64,000 nt of DNA from Psococerastis gibbosa. Lineage: Eukaryota > Arthropoda > Insecta > Psocodea > Psocidae. Numbering within the stretch: position 1 is the first letter of the stretch; every line of letters begins with the position of its first letter. The notes under the pieces were generated by a model. That model did no database searches and was not told the origin of the DNA. It saw only the letters and a program-made list of their open reading frames with translations. The stretch lies in NCBI GenBank assembly GCA_963971405.1, contig OZ020485.1:3844001-3908000 (forward strand). Reading direction: 5' to 3'. Shown here in pieces: positions 10,393-21,724 of this stretch. The position numbers and the translations under genes are program-made.

Positions 10393-10629
10393 TAGACTCC
10401 GGCCGTGAAAGTCTTCGTTAATACACCATGAGAATTGTTTTCGTTACTTACCTGCTGTTTTGTTTTATTACCTTTGGAAAATTTAATGCAGTTTTATTCA
10501 TATTTATAATAAAGAGTCAATAGTTTAGAGATTTATCATATAATAAATTATTTTACCTTAATCCGTGGCGCTACAGCCTGGTTAGGGTCTTGACTTGGTA
10601 AAGGTTAATGGCAATGGTGTAATACTATT

Positions 10630-11175
10630 TAACAAAGGGTTAGTTGGACTTACATTGCCTGTTTGTTAATAGTCATTAAAGAATAGTCATCGAATAGTTA
10701 GAGCGGAGCCCATTGTCAGGGGAAGGGGGTGAAGTTTTGAAAGTGGGTGCTACTCCCATCATCATCGTTAGTAGGACTGGTTAGGTTTCTGACCGACTGA
10801 CTCATTGCTCCTGTATTCTACTCTGAATTAAAAAAAGAATAAAAAAAATTATTGAGTAAATCCCATCCCCTCGAGGATTCAAACTAAATTTTACCGTTCT
10901 CCCGATAGAAATGCAAGTTCTCGACCACGGCCCTCGGCGAGGAAAATCCTGAAGGGGATCGGATTGACTTAATAAATCATAGTAGAATACAAGAGCAATT
11001 GAAACCATCAGGACTTAGCCTGATGCTGGGAGTAGCACCCACTCCCGAAACGTCACCCCCTCCCGCTGACAATGGGCTCTACCCTAATTATTTCATGACT
11101 ATGAGAGCCATGTCGCATACTCATGACTATTAACACTACAGACAACGTAAGGCTACCTGCCTTTGTTCAATTGAC
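10630..11175. repeat. Imperfect fold-back element
   Basis: Left arm about 10630-10880 and right arm about 10955-11175 are inverted copies, for example agcccattgtcag (about 10707) against ctgacaatgggct (about 11068), and gtgggtgctactccc (about 10743) against gggagtagcacccac (about 11028). The centre holds the palindrome-like gaggattcaaac and cctcggcgagg region. No coding sequence; most likely a non-autonomous fold-back transposon. Confidence 0.7.
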
Positions 11176-11439
11176 TTGTTATAAAAGGCTTGAAATTGGT
11201 CTTGCTCTTATGCTGCCTTCGTTTGAAATGTGGAAATCCCAACGCTAGGCTGGTTGGAAAACGCCGAGAAATACTTCATGCACCTCGTCGCACGTAACTG
11301 CGTAACTTGCCAGTTGGCAAGTGTCCAGAATGGGCTTGGTGCGACAGCGCGCGCCTAAAACAATAACCAAACATTCTATTGGAACTACCAAATGAATAGT
11401 TCTCGTCGGCAAACCGAAATTCTATAATCAGTATGCTAT

Positions 11440-12290
11440 AGTAAATATTTCTATGATTGTCTCAAATAACTGTTGTTAAAGGTTTGATATGTGAGATTAT
11501 TACTTAGTTCCCTGAACTCGTCCAAGCTGTAGAGTGGACATTCCTTCCTTCTCCTTGAAAACTCTTTATTAGTAAGGCTGATGGGCGGGGCATTGTAGTA
11601 CCTAATTGCCGAGTTTGCTAATGATGCGACAACCGACTCAGCCTGCATTTGGGGTAGGCGTTTCATAGTCTGAACTTTATATATATTCGCGTGTCCATGA
11701 AAACGAGCATATAAGTGGGTTGTCCAAAATCGAGCAGCTTGGACGGCTTTGACGTTTGCTTCATACAGATCGTCTGTTTCAACCTCTCTATAGCAGCAGC
11801 AGCAGCTGTGGCTCGTCTGATTGTTGGGGGAGCAAATTACAGCTATTGGGTACATCTTGCTCAGCGGTGTAGGTTTGAGACAGCCCGTTAGTCTATGATT
11901 CGCACCGTTTCGTTTAGAGCAACATCCACCTCTTTTGGCATGAACCGAGTTGTGCGCGCAGGAACTGCGTATTCTCCCGCTGAGAAGCAAAACCCAAGTG
12001 CAGAGATTCTCAGTGTTCTTGTCTCTGTCAGACTGCTTATTGCGGAGATGAAAATAGATGGATTTGATTTCAGTAAGTTGTTCTTATAATACTTACAAGC
12101 TAGGGTACCAAGGGCCAGTTCCAACTCGTGCTGAACCGCCTCGAACGTTTCGTCTTGTGCTGCAACAGCTGCGTCATCGGCATGTACAAAGTGTTTATTG
12201 AACCCTGTCGTGGGATGATCCTTAGTGTAGATAGGAGCTAATATCCCATCTTGGGGAGGCTGTTCTTTTGGGTTCTTCACCGACTCTTTC
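11440..12290 (-). pseudogene. 5'-truncated LINE fragment (RT C-terminal half)
   Basis: The minus-strand frame from 12280 reads ILAPIYTKDHPTT, then the catalytic block HFVHADDAAVAAQDETFEA and ALGTLACKYYKNNLLKSNPS, then SALGFCFSAGEYAVPARTTR and DVALNETVRII, which are palm-to-thumb segments of Jockey/CR1-type reverse transcriptases. A stop at about 11888 and frame changes follow; the continuation (RLTGCLKPTPLSKMY) lies in the overlapping frame 11990-11451. The 5' end is cut in the RT palm and the 3' end is near 11440. Not functional. Confidence 0.75.
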
Positions 12291-13348
12291 TGAACGAGAT
12301 AGTTTTCTCAAATAAAAAACAAACAAATTTGAAAAATTAATTAATGTTACGTTCAATAAATGGAAATGATGTTAACTTGTACATACCCTACCTACAAGAG
12401 AATTATAAAATATAGGTTATGATAACAATCTATTCAAGTAGAGTATAGGTACTTTATGTCCGAGGCTGGCAGACAGCAACCCATTATGGATTCAGCGTTA
12501 GACCTAATTAAATGCATTGGTAGAGATGCCATTGATATAATTATTGAAACAGTAAAATATGTTAAACCCCATTTCATAATATTATAGGCTAGTTTCAAGT
12601 TAAGCAATGTTTAACTGCATAATTATATAAGTACTTCAGGTGGCGGGTAGAAGTGAAATGAAATTAGCATAAGTTAGCTATGATTTCCCTCATTCATGTT
12701 TGCCTTCGCATCAGGCTGATTATGATTATTAAGTTATTGTACTGTAATGCATGTTTGCATTAAACAAAACAGTAAGGTATACAGGTTGTGCAATGCGTAG
12801 GCTGATTGCTGAAGATATTTCACGCCAATAGATATTTGCACTATGTTCACAAATCACTACAACAATAAAAACAATAATAAATAGGTGAAGTGGTTAGGTT
12901 AGGTTTAGAAACTACAGACGATGACGCATTATAGGGCCAATACTAGTAAAATAAGGTACTTACAAGTATTATCTGACAACTGAGTTACATTCAATACCAT
13001 TTTTATTTGCTTCAGCAGCAAATTACTTAAAAGAAACATCGTTAAAAAAAAGCCCACATTGGCAGTACATGTACAGCGGGCATTTTATTTTTATGTTTTG
13101 TTTACACGTCAAGGTCTCCAGGAATGATTGAAAACTAGGATTCTATGCTTAGCTTTTAAAGTGCGCAATAGTCTCCACAAGCTGAACATTAAATTTTAAT
13201 GTTTCTCTTGTGGAGACTATTTCGTCTGCTAGAGCTCCGCCCCTTCCGCCATTTGATAACGGTTAATTTCCAATCTAGGGAATATAGATCGTTTAGAATA
13301 TTCGGTTCTAAAAAGAACGCCATGCAAAATGCCATGCAAAACGGCCAC
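12291..13348. other. Stretch without a recognisable gene
   Basis: AT-rich sequence with no supported gene. A short ggttaggttaggttt run at about 12893 resembles arthropod telomere-type repeats (TTAGG) but is only two or three units long. Confidence 0.4.
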
Positions 13349-13530
13349 GCCACTTACGTAAAACAAGTTCTTACTCCACAGAAAATAATGGGAACGCACG
13401 TTATTGAAAGATCGCCACTTACGTAAAACAAGTTACTACTCCACGGAAAACAATGGGAACGCACGTTATTGAAAGATCGCCACTTACGTAAAACAAGTTC
13501 TTACTCCACAGAAAACAATGGCAACGTGTT
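13349..13530 (+). repeat. 65-bp tandem repeat, about 2.8 copies
   Basis: Units start at 13349, 13414 and 13479, each beginning gccacttacgtaaaacaag and containing aatgggaacgcacgttattg. The units differ by only a few bases; the third is partial. Short inverted motifs (acgt, cacgt) lie inside each unit. Confidence 0.9.
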
Positions 13531-14419
13531 GTTCATAATATGTTTTACTTATTTTTACATTAGCTAAGTATGGGGGAAAATGATCTTCAAATTTCAGACA
13601 GATTCAGACTGGATCCACTAATCAGTGCACTGATACTTAGATTAAATAAAGCCTAACAGTTTTCTAAATGTGCATCACTTGCTCACAGACCAATGTATAT
13701 AAAAATGCTTTTACATACGCTAAGCAAGCCACACTGGGGTCTAACTTAATGCAACAACTGCGGGCCACCACGTAACGGTCGTTTGTCAACTCATTGTTGT
13801 AGTTTTTAGTTTTTCCTAATCTTCGAAATTTATGGTTTTTTCTCAACCAAAAATAAGTAGGCCTATAAGCTTTATTTGGATTTTTTTTTGCGCCTGTACC
13901 AGGTGATAATTCCAATAAAGTTGCATTTTGTATATGCTATGACTGCCTACCGAACTTATAATAAATTATGCATGCACATTATCACAGCCCACAACCTTAC
14001 CAACTTGTATCCACCAAAGCACAACCAATTCAAATCAACAACAAACTTGATTGTGGCGGTCAGTGAGGGAGCATGATAGTGCAATAAATATCTTATTCAG
14101 TCTATTATTATTATTATTATTACTGTATTTAAAAAACGTGACGAAGCATTAGAAACGGGGATAGTCGTTCTGAAATCCATTTTGTACCTTTGGCACATTT
14201 TTAAAGATTGGCAATAAGCACTAAACAGCCAGGCCAGCTACCGTTGTATATTTTATTTATGCGTAGGTACCGGTACCAATGCGAGATTAATAACACTGGA
14301 ACTTTTTAACCACATAATTCATCGAGAAGGAACCTATAATATGTCAGTTCCATATAGTAGTAGGCATGGGCCCACAGAAAGTCCTTCAAAAATTACTAAC
14401 TAACCAAAGAGTATAAGAG
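13531..14419. other. No gene recognised; TTA microsatellite
   Basis: AT-rich intergenic sequence. A trinucleotide run (att/tta, about seven units) lies at 14103-14125. Short open frames here have no recognisable features. Confidence 0.4.
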
Positions 14420-14604
14420 AGACCGTGCCCAGGTTTTTGTTTGGGGGGGGGGGGGGGGGTCTCATGATTGGTTTTGATCTCAATTTTTTTTATATTATTT
14501 TTGCTAGGGCCTATGGAAAGTCCATTCTGTCCAGTGTAAAGCCCCCTTATTTCGGATGGGGTCCGGAACCCTTGCACCCCCCCCCCCCGTCTGGACACGG
14601 CCTT
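14420..14604. repeat. Small element with G-run / C-run ends
   Basis: Bounded by ccgtgcccag followed by a 17-G run (about 14443-14459) and by a C run followed by ctggacacgg (about 14590-14602), which are inverted versions of one another. About 185 bp long, similar in layout to the insert at 39393-39573. Likely a non-autonomous terminal-inverted-repeat element; family unknown. Confidence 0.4.
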
Positions 14605-15166
14605 GATTATAAGAAAGAACGAGAAAGTAAGAAACATGTAGAAAAAACGGAATTACTTTGTCCCAACTCCCAAGAACGATTCCTAAAAGAACGCTTATTA
14701 AGAACCGTTCTGCCCCACCTCTGCTAAAGCCACGTTTTAAAATTGCCGCCAATTTTCAAAATAATTTTATCTTCCCAAATAATATTTCCTACTACTTATA
14801 TAATAATAACTGGGCTATGAGGAAACCTTTGGGGTGGCCGGTGGTCAAAATGATTGATTCCGGGATTTACCCATTTTGAAGTACCAGGAACCCATAAAAG
14901 TAATTTTTATCAAATTGTTGGTCTGTCTATTCGTCGATGTGTGGGCTTTGGGGGATTTGAATGAAATTTTCGTTTACGTTTAGAATCACAAAAATAATTT
15001 TTTACTTATTTTGGGCGCACTGAACTTCAAGTAAGCATTTTGTCACTTGTCAAGGCAAACTTAGTGCATCAGAGGATTACACAAATCCAGATTGGAAGCA
15101 ATAAAAAAAAAATGGGATAGCAGACGATGCCGTGGCATCTTCTCCTAGGTCTCGTGTTCTGGAATG

Positions 15167-15815
15167 GTCTATTACTCCCAGAACTCAGAAGCAAACTATC
15201 AAGGGGCAAGCGACCCCCCGCATTTTATTAACATTAATAACCACTACAATATATGTGAATTTAAAAGAAATCGTTGGAGCCGTTTTTGAGAAATAATTTT
15301 TTTAGGCGTTTTTTTGGGAATAAAACCACCCCACCCCCAAATCTGCTACCACGTCAATATCACCATTACTATCACTATTGGCGCCTTATGAATACCGGTA
15401 CCTATATAGCAACACCGTCATCGCATTATACTCTCTTGTATTATTTCTTTCCAATTTGTACGTAGATTCCGAGATTTCAACAGAATTACACGTTGATGTC
15501 CCAGGAACCAAAAAAAGTGGTTTTTACGAAATGTCTGTCTGCCTGTTCATCGATTTCCGGGCAAACTACTCGGCCGAATTTGATGAAAATTTGAATGTAG
15601 GTTCACAAAAATCATACCTCGGAACCAATTTTTTCATTTTGGGCTAGCTCAATTTGGAGGGGGGGGGGTTTATTCTCAAAAATCTCCAAAAAAAATATTT
15701 CTAAAAAACAGCTGCAACGATTTCTTTTAAATTCACATATATTGTAGTCGTTATTAATGTTAATAAAATGCAGGGGGTCGCTTGCCCCTTGATAGTTTGC
15801 TTCTGGGAGTAATAA
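15167..15815. repeat. Terminal-inverted-repeat element, about 650 bp
   Basis: Arms of about 160 bp (15167-15335 and 15656-15815) are inverted copies containing aaactatcaaggggcaagcg, ttattaacattaataac and aatttaaaagaaatcgttg. The 320-bp interior contains a block (about 15497-15650) that resembles 14882-15040 in direct orientation, so part of the interior is itself a dispersed repeat. No transposase frame is present. Confidence 0.8.
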
Positions 15816-16604
15816 AATAAAAATAACTCAATTTTCATGAAAAATTACTTAAAAATATTGTTTCTGTGGAACCTTTCTATCGATGATTTCTACCTTCAGG
15901 TACGTTTTAGGTGTTCAATAGAGTAACAAAACCGGACAGGTTGCATTCGAAAAAAAAAAAAAATATTTGGTTCTATGGGCAAAAAATTATTTTTTGAAGA
16001 AATTATGGAAAATTCACGCTCCAACACATTACGTGCCATGTGTCATTGTTACTACTGTTACAATGTATTGGTCTGTTCGTTCCAGAATATGCAATTGAGT
16101 TTTAAGGGGCTTTTAATATATTGAGGTGGACCTCCCCCCCCCCCCCCTCCCTCGAGGAATCTGAAATTTAATCATAGGGAAATTATTTACTATGAAATTT
16201 CACATTATGCCTATCTACTAATTTATAAATTGGAAAGCATGTTCGAGTAAACTCGGACCGGTTCTTATTATATTGGTCTGCCTTAATTTCCAGACGTCCC
16301 ACCCATTAATTCAATGCTTTTGGACCGAAAATGCGAGGCAACCTACAATTGAATTGTCAAGAAATAAATTTACACTAGATAGGATCACAGTCGCTTGTCA
16401 ATGCCCCCCCCCCCCCCCCGTTTGAAAAAAACCGCCACAGACCGGTATTAATTATTATTATTACTGTGGCATGAAGTCTATAAGTTGTAGATTGATAATA
16501 TATCCAGCAAAGTAGGTGTCTGGAGGTATAATAAAATGTAAGTTTTTAAACAATTATTGCATTGTAATACAATAGCAGGCAAACAAAAAGTTAAAAACAT
16601 AAAA
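15816..16604. other. No gene recognised; homopolymer runs
   Basis: AT-rich sequence with an A run near 15950 and C runs near 16133 and 16404. These runs resemble the ends of the small G/C-run elements seen elsewhere in the window. No coding signal. Confidence 0.4.
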
Positions 16605-16609
16605 GTTAT

Positions 16610-16793
16610 TGTTGATTAACATAAGATTAATTGTGCGCTCAAAACTGAACTTCTAACTAATTGGCGCGCTAAATTTGTTTAATTGTTGTAATGTTGTATG
16701 TCTGAATTATTCTGAGAAAAATAATGGAAATGACGGCATTTTGAATAAAATAAAGGAAATATTAGAAATTGGAATTGTTTAATGTTTTCAACA
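16610..16793 (+). repeat. BEL/Pao 5' LTR
   Basis: 184 bp, starts tgttgattaac and ends gttttcaaca. No difference from the 3' LTR was seen. A clear TGG-type primer binding site directly after it was not identified. Confidence 0.95.
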
Positions 16794-16816
16794 TAGTGAC
16801 AGGACATACTTGCAGT

Positions 16817-19800
16817 ATGGATGGTAAACGTCTCAAAGCTGAGAGGAAGGGATTGAGAAGGGCGTTTTCCGTAGCCGTCAGTAAATTTGAAGAAGCCGTG
16901 GCAAACAATGAAGGCGATGACATGGTGAGTTGCGCGTACAATCTTCTACATGATAAATTTGAGAGGCTCGTGAACATTCAACAACAGGCACGAGAGTATA
17001 TTACAGAAGCAGATTACGAAGATGATGTTAACACTTGCGAGGAATATCATGACAAAATGGTGAAGGCGACGTTTCAGAAGCAGAAGTGGGATAGCAATCT
17101 TGAGGGACGGCGAGGAAGAGAAGAAGGCTTCGGCAACATTGGTGAGAGGAACCAAGCTTATAGGCTTCCAAAATTAGAATTAGTAGCGTATGATGTTAAC
17201 CCAAAGAATTGGCTTTTGTTTTGGGCGCAGTACAAGGCTATTTTATGCAATGATAATTTAGGTGTCAATCAAAAATTTCATTATTTGTTAATGAGCCTTA
17301 AGGAGGGTTCCAAGGGACGCGAAATGATGATGATGTACCCGCAGGACGAAGATAATTTGAATAGGGCGGTTGAGGCGTTAAAGGAAAGGTTTGGCAGGGA
17401 CGATATTTTGATAGAGGTATACACCAGAGAGCTACTAGATTTAGTATTGAAGCATGAAAATTATTCTATGTCTGAACTATACGACAAAATCAGTTCACAT
17501 TTGAGGGCGCTAGCAAACCTAGGCATGACAACGAACAATTGTGCCTTTGTGTTCTACCCACTTGTAGAAAGCTGTCTGCCCATCGAGGTGCTACGAGCTT
17601 GGGAACGGCAGAGAAGAGGTAGATATGACAAAGGGAGTCACGAAAGCGTACGTAGCGATGGCGGCATCGACACCTACAACCCCCTAGATGAACTAATGAC
17701 ATTTCTGGCCGAGGAGGTACGGAGCGAAGAAAGGGTGGCATTGGCGTCAAGACCGATGGGGCAAGGGTCTGGGGACCGTGACGACATGGGCGCGGTAAGT
17801 ACCGTCACTTCCCTTACGACAACGGAGCGTTCTAATACAGGTAAATCACTCAATAACTGTTTGTTTTGTGAGCCAATAGTGGTTATGCATGCCAGTCAAG
17901 ATTGTATAAAGGCTCAGGGGCTCAGCCCTGTCGACAGAGATGCTAAAGTTGCTAAGAGTGGTGCGTGCTTCCGATGTTTACGCCGTGGTGGTCATCGGGC
18001 AGCGAATTGCAAAGTAAATATACGTTGTGTGATCTGTTCCAAGTCCCATTTTCCGCTCATGTGCAAAGAGAGACCTGTACTTAGTCGTGCTAGCGGTGAG
18101 CATACAGATAAATCGCTCGTTTGCTATGCGGGACAGCGGCACCCAACGTACTTAAAGACACTACTTGTCAGGGTTATTTCAGGATCTAGATCCCTGGTCG
18201 TGAGAGCATTGCTTGACGATGGCGCGCACCGGAGCTATGTAGCGCTGCCACTTGTTGAGATGTTGCAATTGAAGCCATCATCTCAGGAGTACGTCACTCA
18301 CGGGTTGTTTGGGGGCGTTGCGGGACCGTCTCGCCAATATGGAGTATATGATTTTGGGTTACAGGGACTTGCTAACACAGATGTTAAGAAAGTTTCTGCT
18401 CTAGGGCAGGATAAAATTTGCGACGATTTGTTAAGCCCTACTCCTTTGAGTGACCCAGAATTGTTCGTGAAATTGCGGAAGAGGGGTATTCAATTGACAG
18501 ATGTGGGTAGCGGTGAATCCCCAGCACCGATTCTGCTTTTATTAGGGGCGGATATGTTGGGTGGGTTACTCACTGGGCGCTTAGAAGTTTTAGACAATGG
18601 TATAGCCGCGGTTGAGACTGTTTTGGGGTGGAGCATAATTGGCAGTTCGCAACGTAAAGCGAAGGCTATGGTGACGCTGTGTATGAGTAATTTTTCTGCG
18701 CCACAAATGTGGGAACTCGATGCTATAGGAATCTCAGAGCCTATATTGCCCTACAAGAATGAAACTGACGATGCCTTAATCCATTTTAATAATACGGTAA
18801 CTAAGGATGATACTGGTAGGTTCATCGTGCAACTTCCATGGCTGGGAGGACACCCTCCGTTTAGAGATAACTTCGACATTTCATTCACGCGTTTGAAATG
18901 TATGACAGCCAAGTTAAAGAGGGATGGCCTGTATGAACAATATAACGAGATTTTCAACCAATGGGAACAAGATGGAATAATTGAAGCTGTGGCAGATCAC
19001 GATGACTATTATGACGATGCACCATCATTAAAGCACTATCTGCCGCATAGACCAATAGTGAAAATGCAAAGTGCAAGTACTAAAGTAAGGCCTGTGTTTG
19101 ACGCTTCGGCGAAACAACCGGGTTGTGCGTCGCTAAATCAGTGCCTCCTAAAAGGACCCAATCTGCTACAACAAATTCCTTCACTTTTGGTGAAGTTCCG
19201 ACTTAAAAAATTCGGCATCACAGCGGACATAAAGCAAGCATTCTTGCAGTTGTCGGTAGCTGCAAGAGATAGAGATGTACTGAGATTTCTGTGGTGGGAC
19301 AAAATAGGGAAAATAAAGATATATCGACATTGTCGCGTTGTGTTCGGTGTCAGTTCCAGTCCGTTCTTACTTAACGCTTGTATTGACCACCATTTAAATA
19401 ATCAAATTTCAGAGAACCCACGACTTTCGTCTGTCATTGAGGAGCTGAGAAGGTCATTCTATGTCGATGACTCGGTAACTTCTTGGGAGTCAGCAGAGGA
19501 CCTTAACTCGTTTGTACAGAACGCCAGTCAAATAATGGAAAATGCCAAATTTCATCTGAGGCGTTGGACCACTAACGCTCCTTGGATGCAGAAAGAGGGC
19601 ACCGGTGTTGCTATGGTGTTAGGAATGAAATGGGCTTTAGCAGAAGACAAAATATTTTGTAGTGCCATTGAGTTCAAACGCGAAAATGAAACACCAATGA
19701 CTAAACGGAAATTGTTAGCTTTGGTTAACGCCATATATGACCCGATTGGAATGTTATGTCCAGCTCTATTGGTGCCGAAAATAATTTTTCAGGATGCCTG

Positions 19801-21724
19801 GAAGGAAAGGTTGGAATGGGATGAGTCTCTTAGTATTGATCTACAGAAACGCTGCAAGGACTGGATGGATAGTCTGCACCTGATAGAGCATTGTCGTATT
19901 CCTAGACGGATTTCATCTGGAGAAGTTGATATTAATACCTCCACACTCCATGTGTTTTGCGGCGCTAGCCAGCGGGCTTATGGTTGTTGCATTTTCCTAA
20001 GATATGAGAAGGAAGGAGTTGTGTCTGTTCACCTTGTGGCAGCTAAGGCTAGAGTGGCCCCTCTGCAGGCCCAGACGATTCCAAGGATGGAGCTCCTTGC
20101 TGCATGCATTGGTGTCCGGCTGTGCGGCAGCCTAAAGAAGGCATTTAACTTTTCGATCGAAACTACCTTTTGGACAGATTCAATGACGGTGTTAGCGTGG
20201 ATAACGAACGCATTACCATGGGGTACCTTTGTGGGCAACAGGATAATGGAGATCAGAGCTGGTAGTAAGGCTGAGCAATGGAGACACACGCCTGGGAACC
20301 TGAATCCTGCCGATGTGGCGTCAAGAGGTTGCGGGTTCGATTATCTACTTGCAGCGAACTGGTGGTACGGGCCCGATTGGCTAAAAGAATCGCTAGAGTT
20401 TTGGCCACACTCTGAAATTCAGAACACTCCAGATGCTCTCAACGAGTTGAGGCAGCACTCAGAGGTGTCACATTTGTGCATGATAACTACAGAATCGTCG
20501 TTTTCTAATGAATTGATTCGTTATTTCAGCAACTACAATAAATTAATTAGGATGGTTGCCTGGATGTTACGATTTGGTTGTAACGCTAATAGGGGATCCA
20601 ATCTTACGAACAAAGTAACTGGACCGTTGAGCCTATCGGAGTTGGATAGAGCTGAAATCAAAATTTTTAGCATCATTCAGAGAGAATCCGATTGTGTCGT
20701 TCAAGGAATAATGACACATTCGCATGATGGGCTAATCAGAGTATCGTCGAGAGTGGTGAGTCAAGGCCCTGAAACTTCTCTCATAGTTTTGCCAAATGAT
20801 CATGAGATAGTGCGGTTGCTTATTGTGTATACACACAGCATTCTTTTGCATGCAGGCACTGGAACTACGCTAGCCAAGTTGAAAGAAAAATTTTGGATTA
20901 AGAAAGGAAGGCGAACAGTGGCACAGATTTTGTCGAAGTGTGTGGTGTGTCTGAAAATGTTAGCTAAAGGATGTCAAACAGTTGAGTCCAAACTTCCCAT
21001 GGAGCGGACGGCGACGAATTCTTGCGCATTCCAAATTACGGGTGTCGATTTATTTGGGCCCTTGTTTTTGAGGGGAGGTGGAAAGGTGTGGGGGGTTCTG
21101 TTTACGTGTGCAGTATTCAGAGCTATTAGACTTGAGTTAGTTGATTCGCTATCAACCGAATGTTTTGTTCGGGCATTAAGACGTTTTTTGGCCAGACACA
21201 GTCACGTTGAGATTTTATATTCGGATAACGGAACTAATTTTAAAGGTCTCTCGAATCAATTACGCGAAATTAATTGGAATGATGTTGGAGATTTTGCTAC
21301 GTCTCGGCGTCTGAAAATGGTTCAGAATCCTCCGGGAGCACCATGGTGGGGTGGATTTTTTGAACGTATGGTTGGGATAGTGAAGTTATGTCTGAAAAAA
21401 CAGCTAGGTAACGCTTACCTTTCATTTGACGAGCTTCGAACGTTATTTTGCGAGTGCGAGCAAGTCGTTAATGCTAGACCTCTTACGTACATATCTAATG
21501 ATTCTCGCGACTATAGGGCTCTGACTCCAGCTCATTTTCTAGAGGAAACCCCGGGGGAGGGAATTCCTGAACTCGATGTGCTAGATGCTGCTAGTTTAAT
21601 TAGTCGTGTGCGCTATATTCAGGGCATAAGACAGCAAATGAGAGACCGATTTACTAGAGAATATTTAAGTGAACTCGTACATAGGAGGAAGGGGAAGGAA
21701 ACGACGTTGAAAGTGGTGACATAG
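16817..21724 (+). CDS. BEL/Pao gag-pol polyprotein
   Basis: A long frame, about 1,635 residues from the ATG at 16817; an earlier in-frame ATG at 16769 lies inside the LTR and is less likely. In order: gag with a DUF1759-type segment (YDVNPKNWLLFWAQYKAI, about residues 122-140), cysteine-rich knuckles (CFRCLRRGGHRAANC, within about 348-420), aspartic protease LLDDGAHRSYV (Asp467 area), reverse transcriptase with RPVFDAS, ITADIKQAFLQL and the catalytic YVDD (about 882-885), RNase H, and integrase with an HHCC head, Asp near 1411, Asp in SDNGTNF near 1470 and Glu near 1516. Two oddities: the first RNase H catalytic Asp is Gly (FCGAS near 1049), and the frame ends at TAG 21722 before the integrase C-terminal domain, which continues in the next frame. 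Proteins of this kind copy and insert the element through virus-like particles. Confidence 0.92.
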   Translation: MDGKRLKAERKGLRRAFSVAVSKFEEAVANNEGDDMVSCAYNLLHDKFERLVNIQQQAREYITEADYEDDVNTCEEYHDKMVKATFQKQKWDSNLEGRRGREEGFGNIGERNQAYRLPKLELVAYDVNPKNWLLFWAQYKAILCNDNLGVNQKFHYLLMSLKEGSKGREMMMMYPQDEDNLNRAVEALKERFGRDDILIEVYTRELLDLVLKHENYSMSELYDKISSHLRALANLGMTTNNCAFVFYPLVESCLPIEVLRAWERQRRGRYDKGSHESVRSDGGIDTYNPLDELMTFLAEEVRSEERVALASRPMGQGSGDRDDMGAVSTVTSLTTTERSNTGKSLNNCLFCEPIVVMHASQDCIKAQGLSPVDRDAKVAKSGACFRCLRRGGHRAANCKVNIRCVICSKSHFPLMCKERPVLSRASGEHTDKSLVCYAGQRHPTYLKTLLVRVISGSRSLVVRALLDDGAHRSYVALPLVEMLQLKPSSQEYVTHGLFGGVAGPSRQYGVYDFGLQGLANTDVKKVSALGQDKICDDLLSPTPLSDPELFVKLRKRGIQLTDVGSGESPAPILLLLGADMLGGLLTGRLEVLDNGIAAVETVLGWSIIGSSQRKAKAMVTLCMSNFSAPQMWELDAIGISEPILPYKNETDDALIHFNNTVTKDDTGRFIVQLPWLGGHPPFRDNFDISFTRLKCMTAKLKRDGLYEQYNEIFNQWEQDGIIEAVADHDDYYDDAPSLKHYLPHRPIVKMQSASTKVRPVFDASAKQPGCASLNQCLLKGPNLLQQIPSLLVKFRLKKFGITADIKQAFLQLSVAARDRDVLRFLWWDKIGKIKIYRHCRVVFGVSSSPFLLNACIDHHLNNQISENPRLSSVIEELRRSFYVDDSVTSWESAEDLNSFVQNASQIMENAKFHLRRWTTNAPWMQKEGTGVAMVLGMKWALAEDKIFCSAIEFKRENETPMTKRKLLALVNAIYDPIGMLCPALLVPKIIFQDAWKERLEWDESLSIDLQKRCKDWMDSLHLIEHCRIPRRISSGEVDINTSTLHVFCGASQRAYGCCIFLRYEKEGVVSVHLVAAKARVAPLQAQTIPRMELLAACIGVRLCGSLKKAFNFSIETTFWTDSMTVLAWITNALPWGTFVGNRIMEIRAGSKAEQWRHTPGNLNPADVASRGCGFDYLLAANWWYGPDWLKESLEFWPHSEIQNTPDALNELRQHSEVSHLCMITTESSFSNELIRYFSNYNKLIRMVAWMLRFGCNANRGSNLTNKVTGPLSLSELDRAEIKIFSIIQRESDCVVQGIMTHSHDGLIRVSSRVVSQGPETSLIVLPNDHEIVRLLIVYTHSILLHAGTGTTLAKLKEKFWIKKGRRTVAQILSKCVVCLKMLAKGCQTVESKLPMERTATNSCAFQITGVDLFGPLFLRGGGKVWGVLFTCAVFRAIRLELVDSLSTECFVRALRRFLARHSHVEILYSDNGTNFKGLSNQLREINWNDVGDFATSRRLKMVQNPPGAPWWGGFFERMVGIVKLCLKKQLGNAYLSFDELRTLFCECEQVVNARPLTYISNDSRDYRALTPAHFLEETPGEGIPELDVLDAASLISRVRYIQGIRQQMRDRFTREYLSELVHRRKGKETTLKVVT

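Noticed and set aside
12885..12905. ggttaggttaggttt as an interstitial telomere array
   Set aside because: Only two to three TTAGG-like units; too short to be meaningful.
16794..16815. Primer binding site of the BEL element
   Set aside because: No TGG-starting segment directly after the 5' LTR; could not be supported.
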